Source: Arthrobacter sp. cf158 (GTDB lineage: Bacteria > Actinomycetota > Actinomycetes > Actinomycetales > Micrococcaceae). From it: DNA of 64,000 bases. Where the stretch lies: the NCBI RefSeq assembly GCF_900106835.1, contig NZ_FNNR01000005.1, positions 1-64,000 of the forward strand, read 5' to 3'. The notes beneath the pieces are model-generated. The model was not told the origin of the DNA. It did no database searches and saw only the letters and a list, made by a program, of their open reading frames with translations. Shown in pieces: positions 61,772 through 64,000 of the stretch (position 1 is the first letter of the stretch; the number at the start of each line of letters is the position of its first letter). The position numbers and the translations under genes were made by a program.

Positions 61772-63027
61772 GCTGCGGCTCCTTCGGTGGTGGCGGTGGT
61801 GGCAAAAGCTTCGAAGTCGGCGTGGTGCGGGTTTTCCCAGATCACGGTGGCCCCCATGCCCAGTCCAATGCACATGGTGGTGATGCCGTAGCGAACCGAG
61901 GGATCTTCCTCGAATTGCCGGGCAAGTTGGTTCATCAGGCGGACGCCTGAGGATGCGAGGGGATGTCCGACGGCGATCGCCCCACCATAGCGATTGACCC
62001 GGGGGTCGTCATCGGCGATGCCGAAGTGATCAAGGAAGCTCAGGACCTGGACTGCGAAGGCTTCATTGACTTCGAAGAGTCCGATGTCCTCAATGCCCAG
62101 CCCGGCATTCTTGAGGGCTTTTTCCGTGGCGGGCACCGGCCCAATGCCCATGACCTCAGGCTCTACGCCCGCAAAGGCATAGGACACCAGGCGCATCTTG
62201 ACTGACAATCCGAGCTCTTCAGCCGCTTCGGCCGACGCCAGAACAGCTGCTGTGGCGCCGTCGTTCAATCCTGCGGCATTGCCTGCCGTCACGCGTCCAT
62301 GGGCGCGGAAAGGGGTACGCAGTTCGGCCAGATCCTCCACTGTGGTTCCGGGGCGCGGCGGCTCGTCGGTGGTGTGAAGGGCCCAACCCTGGCCCGGCTT
62401 CATGGTTGCTACCGGAACCAGGTCGTGCTGGATTTGCTCATTGGCGTAGGCAGCCGCGAGTTTGGCCTGCGACGCGGCAGCGTAGGCGTCCGTGCGGTCC
62501 TTTGTGATGGCCGGGAAACGGTCGTGCAGGTTCTCGGCCGTGTTGCCCATGTTCAGCGCTGCCGGGTCCACCAAGCGTTCGGACATGAAGCGGGGGTTCG
62601 GGTCGGCGCCGGCGCCCATGGGGTGGTTGCCCATGTGCTCCACACCGCCTGCGATCACGACGTCGTAGGCGCCAAAGCCGATGCCGCTGGCCGTCGTCGT
62701 GACTGCCGTCATGGCGCCGGCGCACATGCGGTCGATCGCGAAACCGGGAACCGTACGCGGGAGCCCGGCCAGCAGGGCGGCAGTGCGGCCGATCGTCAGG
62801 CCCTGGTCCCCGGTCTGCGTGGTGGCCGCGATGGCGACTTCGTCCACACGGTCAGCGGGTAGTGACGGGTTCCGCCGCATCAGTTCGCGGATACATTTCA
62901 CCACGAGGTCATCGGCGCGGGTTCCCGCATAGATGCCTTTCTCGCCGGCTTTGCCGAAGGGCGTGCGGACACCGTCCACGAAGACGACGTCGCGGACGTT
63001 CCTCTGAGCATTGCGTGATGGACTCAT
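61768..63027 (-). CDS. fadA: Acetyl-CoA acyltransferase (3-ketoacyl-CoA thiolase)
   Basis: 419-residue thiolase, last step of beta-oxidation. The nucleophile Cys is in IDRMCAGAM (with VAIAATTQTGDQGLTIGR before it), FEVNEAFAVQ and the GHPLASSG histidine follow, and the second catalytic Cys is in TTMCIGLGMGA. ATG 63027 has GAGGAG about 7 nt upstream. It is the first gene of fadA-fadB; a well-formed promoter with an internal palindrome lies about 70 nt upstream. Confidence 0.96.
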   Translation of the reverse strand: MSPSRNAQRNVRDVVFVDGVRTPFGKAGEKGIYAGTRADDLVVKCIRELMRRNPSLPADRVDEVAIAATTQTGDQGLTIGRTAALLAGLPRTVPGFAIDRMCAGAMTAVTTTASGIGFGAYDVVIAGGVEHMGNHPMGAGADPNPRFMSERLVDPAALNMGNTAENLHDRFPAITKDRTDAYAAASQAKLAAAYANEQIQHDLVPVATMKPGQGWALHTTDEPPRPGTTVEDLAELRTPFRAHGRVTAGNAAGLNDGATAAVLASAEAAEELGLSVKMRLVSYAFAGVEPEVMGIGPVPATEKALKNAGLGIEDIGLFEVNEAFAVQVLSFLDHFGIADDDPRVNRYGGAIAVGHPLASSGVRLMNQLARQFEEDPSVRYGITTMCIGLGMGATVIWENPHHADFEAFATTATTEGAAA

Positions 63028-63094
63028 GTATTAACTCCTCGTTGAGACATGGTGCCGGACCCGCAGGGCGGGTACTCCGGTTGGCATTGATGCA

Positions 63095-63123
63095 ATGTTA
63101 CTCGTGGGTAACTTAGCTTGCAA
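63095..63123 (-). promoter_or_regulatory. fadAB promoter with operator-like palindrome
   Basis: On the minus strand: TTGCAA (63123 to 63118), 17 nt, TAACAT (63100 to 63095). The inverted repeat GTTAC-N6-GTAAC (63097-63112) fills much of the spacer and runs into the -10 box, an arrangement typical of a repressor site. Confidence 0.6.
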
Positions 63124-63164
63124 GGTGTAAGACGGTGGCCCGTCAGCCGGGCCGGAGACGCAAG

Positions 63165-63203
63165 AGGCCCGCCTCCGCGAACCGTGGTTCGGGTGGCGGG
63201 CCT
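63165..63203 (-). terminator. Terminator of rnd
   Basis: AGGCCCGCC (63165-63173) / GGCGGGCCT (63195-63203), with an inner CGAACC/GGTTCG stem, 16 nt after the rnd stop. Confidence 0.7.
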
Positions 63204-63218
63204 GGGGGCCGCAGGTGT

Positions 63219-64000
63219 TCAGCCGGCTTCCTTGGACTGCGGTGCTTCTTTAGCCTTGGGTTCCTTGGCCGGAAGCGGCTTGGGGTTCAAGCACGCTTCG
63301 CTAAGGATCGGGGCGGCAAAGGAGATTTGCCACTCACGGGCACCGAGTGACCGAAGTTCCGCCGCGACGCTCTCCAGCGAAACGTCGGCCGGGGGGCGCC
63401 AGGCAACCCGCCGCAGGAAGTCCGGCGTCAGCAGGTTCTCGACCGGCAGCTTGAGTTCGTCAGCCTTGGCCTGCAGGGCAGGCCTGGCGGTGGCCAAGCG
63501 TGCCGCGGCCTCGGGGTCGCGGTCCACCCACACCCGTGGAGGGGGTGGAGCGTTGGTGGGCAAGTGCAGCGGCGGGAGGTCACCCAAGGTCCGGGCATTG
63601 GTGATGCAGCGCAGCCAACGGGGCGCCTCACGCTGGGCCGACCTCCCATGGAATCCCTTGGTTGCCAGTAGCTGGGGGACGGTTGTGGGCATGGCCTTGG
63701 CAGCAGCGACGAGCGCGGAGTCAGGGAGAAGCCTGCCCGGGGCGACATCCCGCTTGCGCGCCAACTGGTCCCGTTCCTGCCACAGCTCACGGACTGCCGC
63801 CAATTGCCGGCGATCACGGATCTGGTGGAGCCCCGACGTCTTGCGCCACGGATCCACGCGCGGCGGGGAGATGCCGGCGGCAAGGATTCCCTGGAACTCC
63901 TGCTCGGCGTAGTCCAGCTTGCCGTCAGCCTCGAGGAGTTCAATGAGTTCCTCGCGGAGTTCGGCAAGGACCTCGACATCCAGCGCTGCGTACCGCAGCC
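63219..64000 (-). CDS. rnd: Ribonuclease D (C-terminal part, cut by window edge)
   Basis: The visible 260 residues begin inside the exonuclease domain: LRYAALDVEVLAELREEL contains the last motif of DEDDy exonucleases (Tyr three residues before Asp). HRDC domain follows (LWQERDQLARKRDVAPGRLLPDSALVAAA), then a second helical part and a Lys/Pro/Ala tail (PKPLPAKEPKAKEAPQSKEAG). An internal ATG at 63857 exists but is not the start; the frame continues off the window. RNase D trims the 3' ends of tRNA and other small RNAs. The neighbourhood rnd-dxs is also seen in Mycobacterium. Confidence 0.93.
   Translation of the reverse strand, partial: LRYAALDVEVLAELREELIELLEADGKLDYAEQEFQGILAAGISPPRVDPWRKTSGLHQIRDRRQLAAVRELWQERDQLARKRDVAPGRLLPDSALVAAAKAMPTTVPQLLATKGFHGRSAQREAPRWLRCITNARTLGDLPPLHLPTNAPPPPRVWVDRDPEAAARLATARPALQAKADELKLPVENLLTPDFLRRVAWRPPADVSLESVAAELRSLGAREWQISFAAPILSEACLNPKPLPAKEPKAKEAPQSKEAG

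Noticed and set aside
1..64000. Mobile elements, integrases or phage genes
   Set aside because: No transposase, integrase, recombinase or terminal inverted repeat was seen; the gene content is core-like from end to end.

Overview
The window looks like a chromosomal core region of a high-GC actinobacterium, most likely Arthrobacter sensu lato (Arthrobacter/Paenarthrobacter/Pseudarthrobacter). The reasons are the high-GC codon use with many GTG and TTG starts, actinobacterial-only families (DUF3071/SepH, DUF4193, DUF3093, DUF3710, DUF3159, DUF5998, DUF4192, DUF7455), and gene order I recall from Mycobacterium around dlaT-lipB-lipA and around dut-ceoBC-sigA-dxs. I see no rRNA, tRNA, CRISPR array, insertion sequence or prophage.

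Layout. 1-14 kb: lipoate synthesis (lipA, lipB), a membrane Ser/Thr kinase, an SDR39U1 epimerase, a tricorn protease, OsmC, and then the lipoylated E2 (sucB/dlaT type), lpdA and pepA. lipA/lipB make the cofactor that the E2 carries and LpdA reoxidises. 14-24 kb: PAC2 protein, MFS transporter, DUF4192, primary sigma factor sigA, a zinc-ribbon protein, parE, and a divergent MFS/ChrB-like pair. 24-32 kb: a BlaI repressor and an M56 (BlaR1-like) protease face a cytochrome bd operon (cydA-cydB-cydDC). 32-42 kb: GNAT, DinB and VOC proteins, parC, a Pat-type protein acetyltransferase, and a DUF5998-phosphodiesterase-tdk operon. 42-52 kb: sepH, DUF4193, DUF3093, dut-DUF3710-OB-DUF3159, two TrkA-type RCK proteins, a KimA-type potassium transporter and a TRAM RNA methyltransferase. 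52-64 kb: acn, a dxs-led operon with three poorly known genes, an aldo/keto reductase, fadB-fadA, and the 3' part of rnd.

Best leads. (1) Three copies of the palindrome TTCTAC-N5-GTAGAA lie between blaI and cydA; two of them straddle a plausible cydA promoter, so a BlaI/M56 protease switch probably controls cytochrome bd. (2) A 20-bp near-palindrome contains both divergent -10 boxes of the MFS/ChrB-like pair, each exactly 7 nt from a GTG. (3) Nine genes share TAnnnT exactly 6 nt before the start codon, and lipB has the same at 7 nt, a strong signature of leaderless transcripts that also decides several starts. (4) A palindrome sits in the spacer of the fadAB promoter.

Functions were assigned by reading motifs and remembered family sequences; no search was run.
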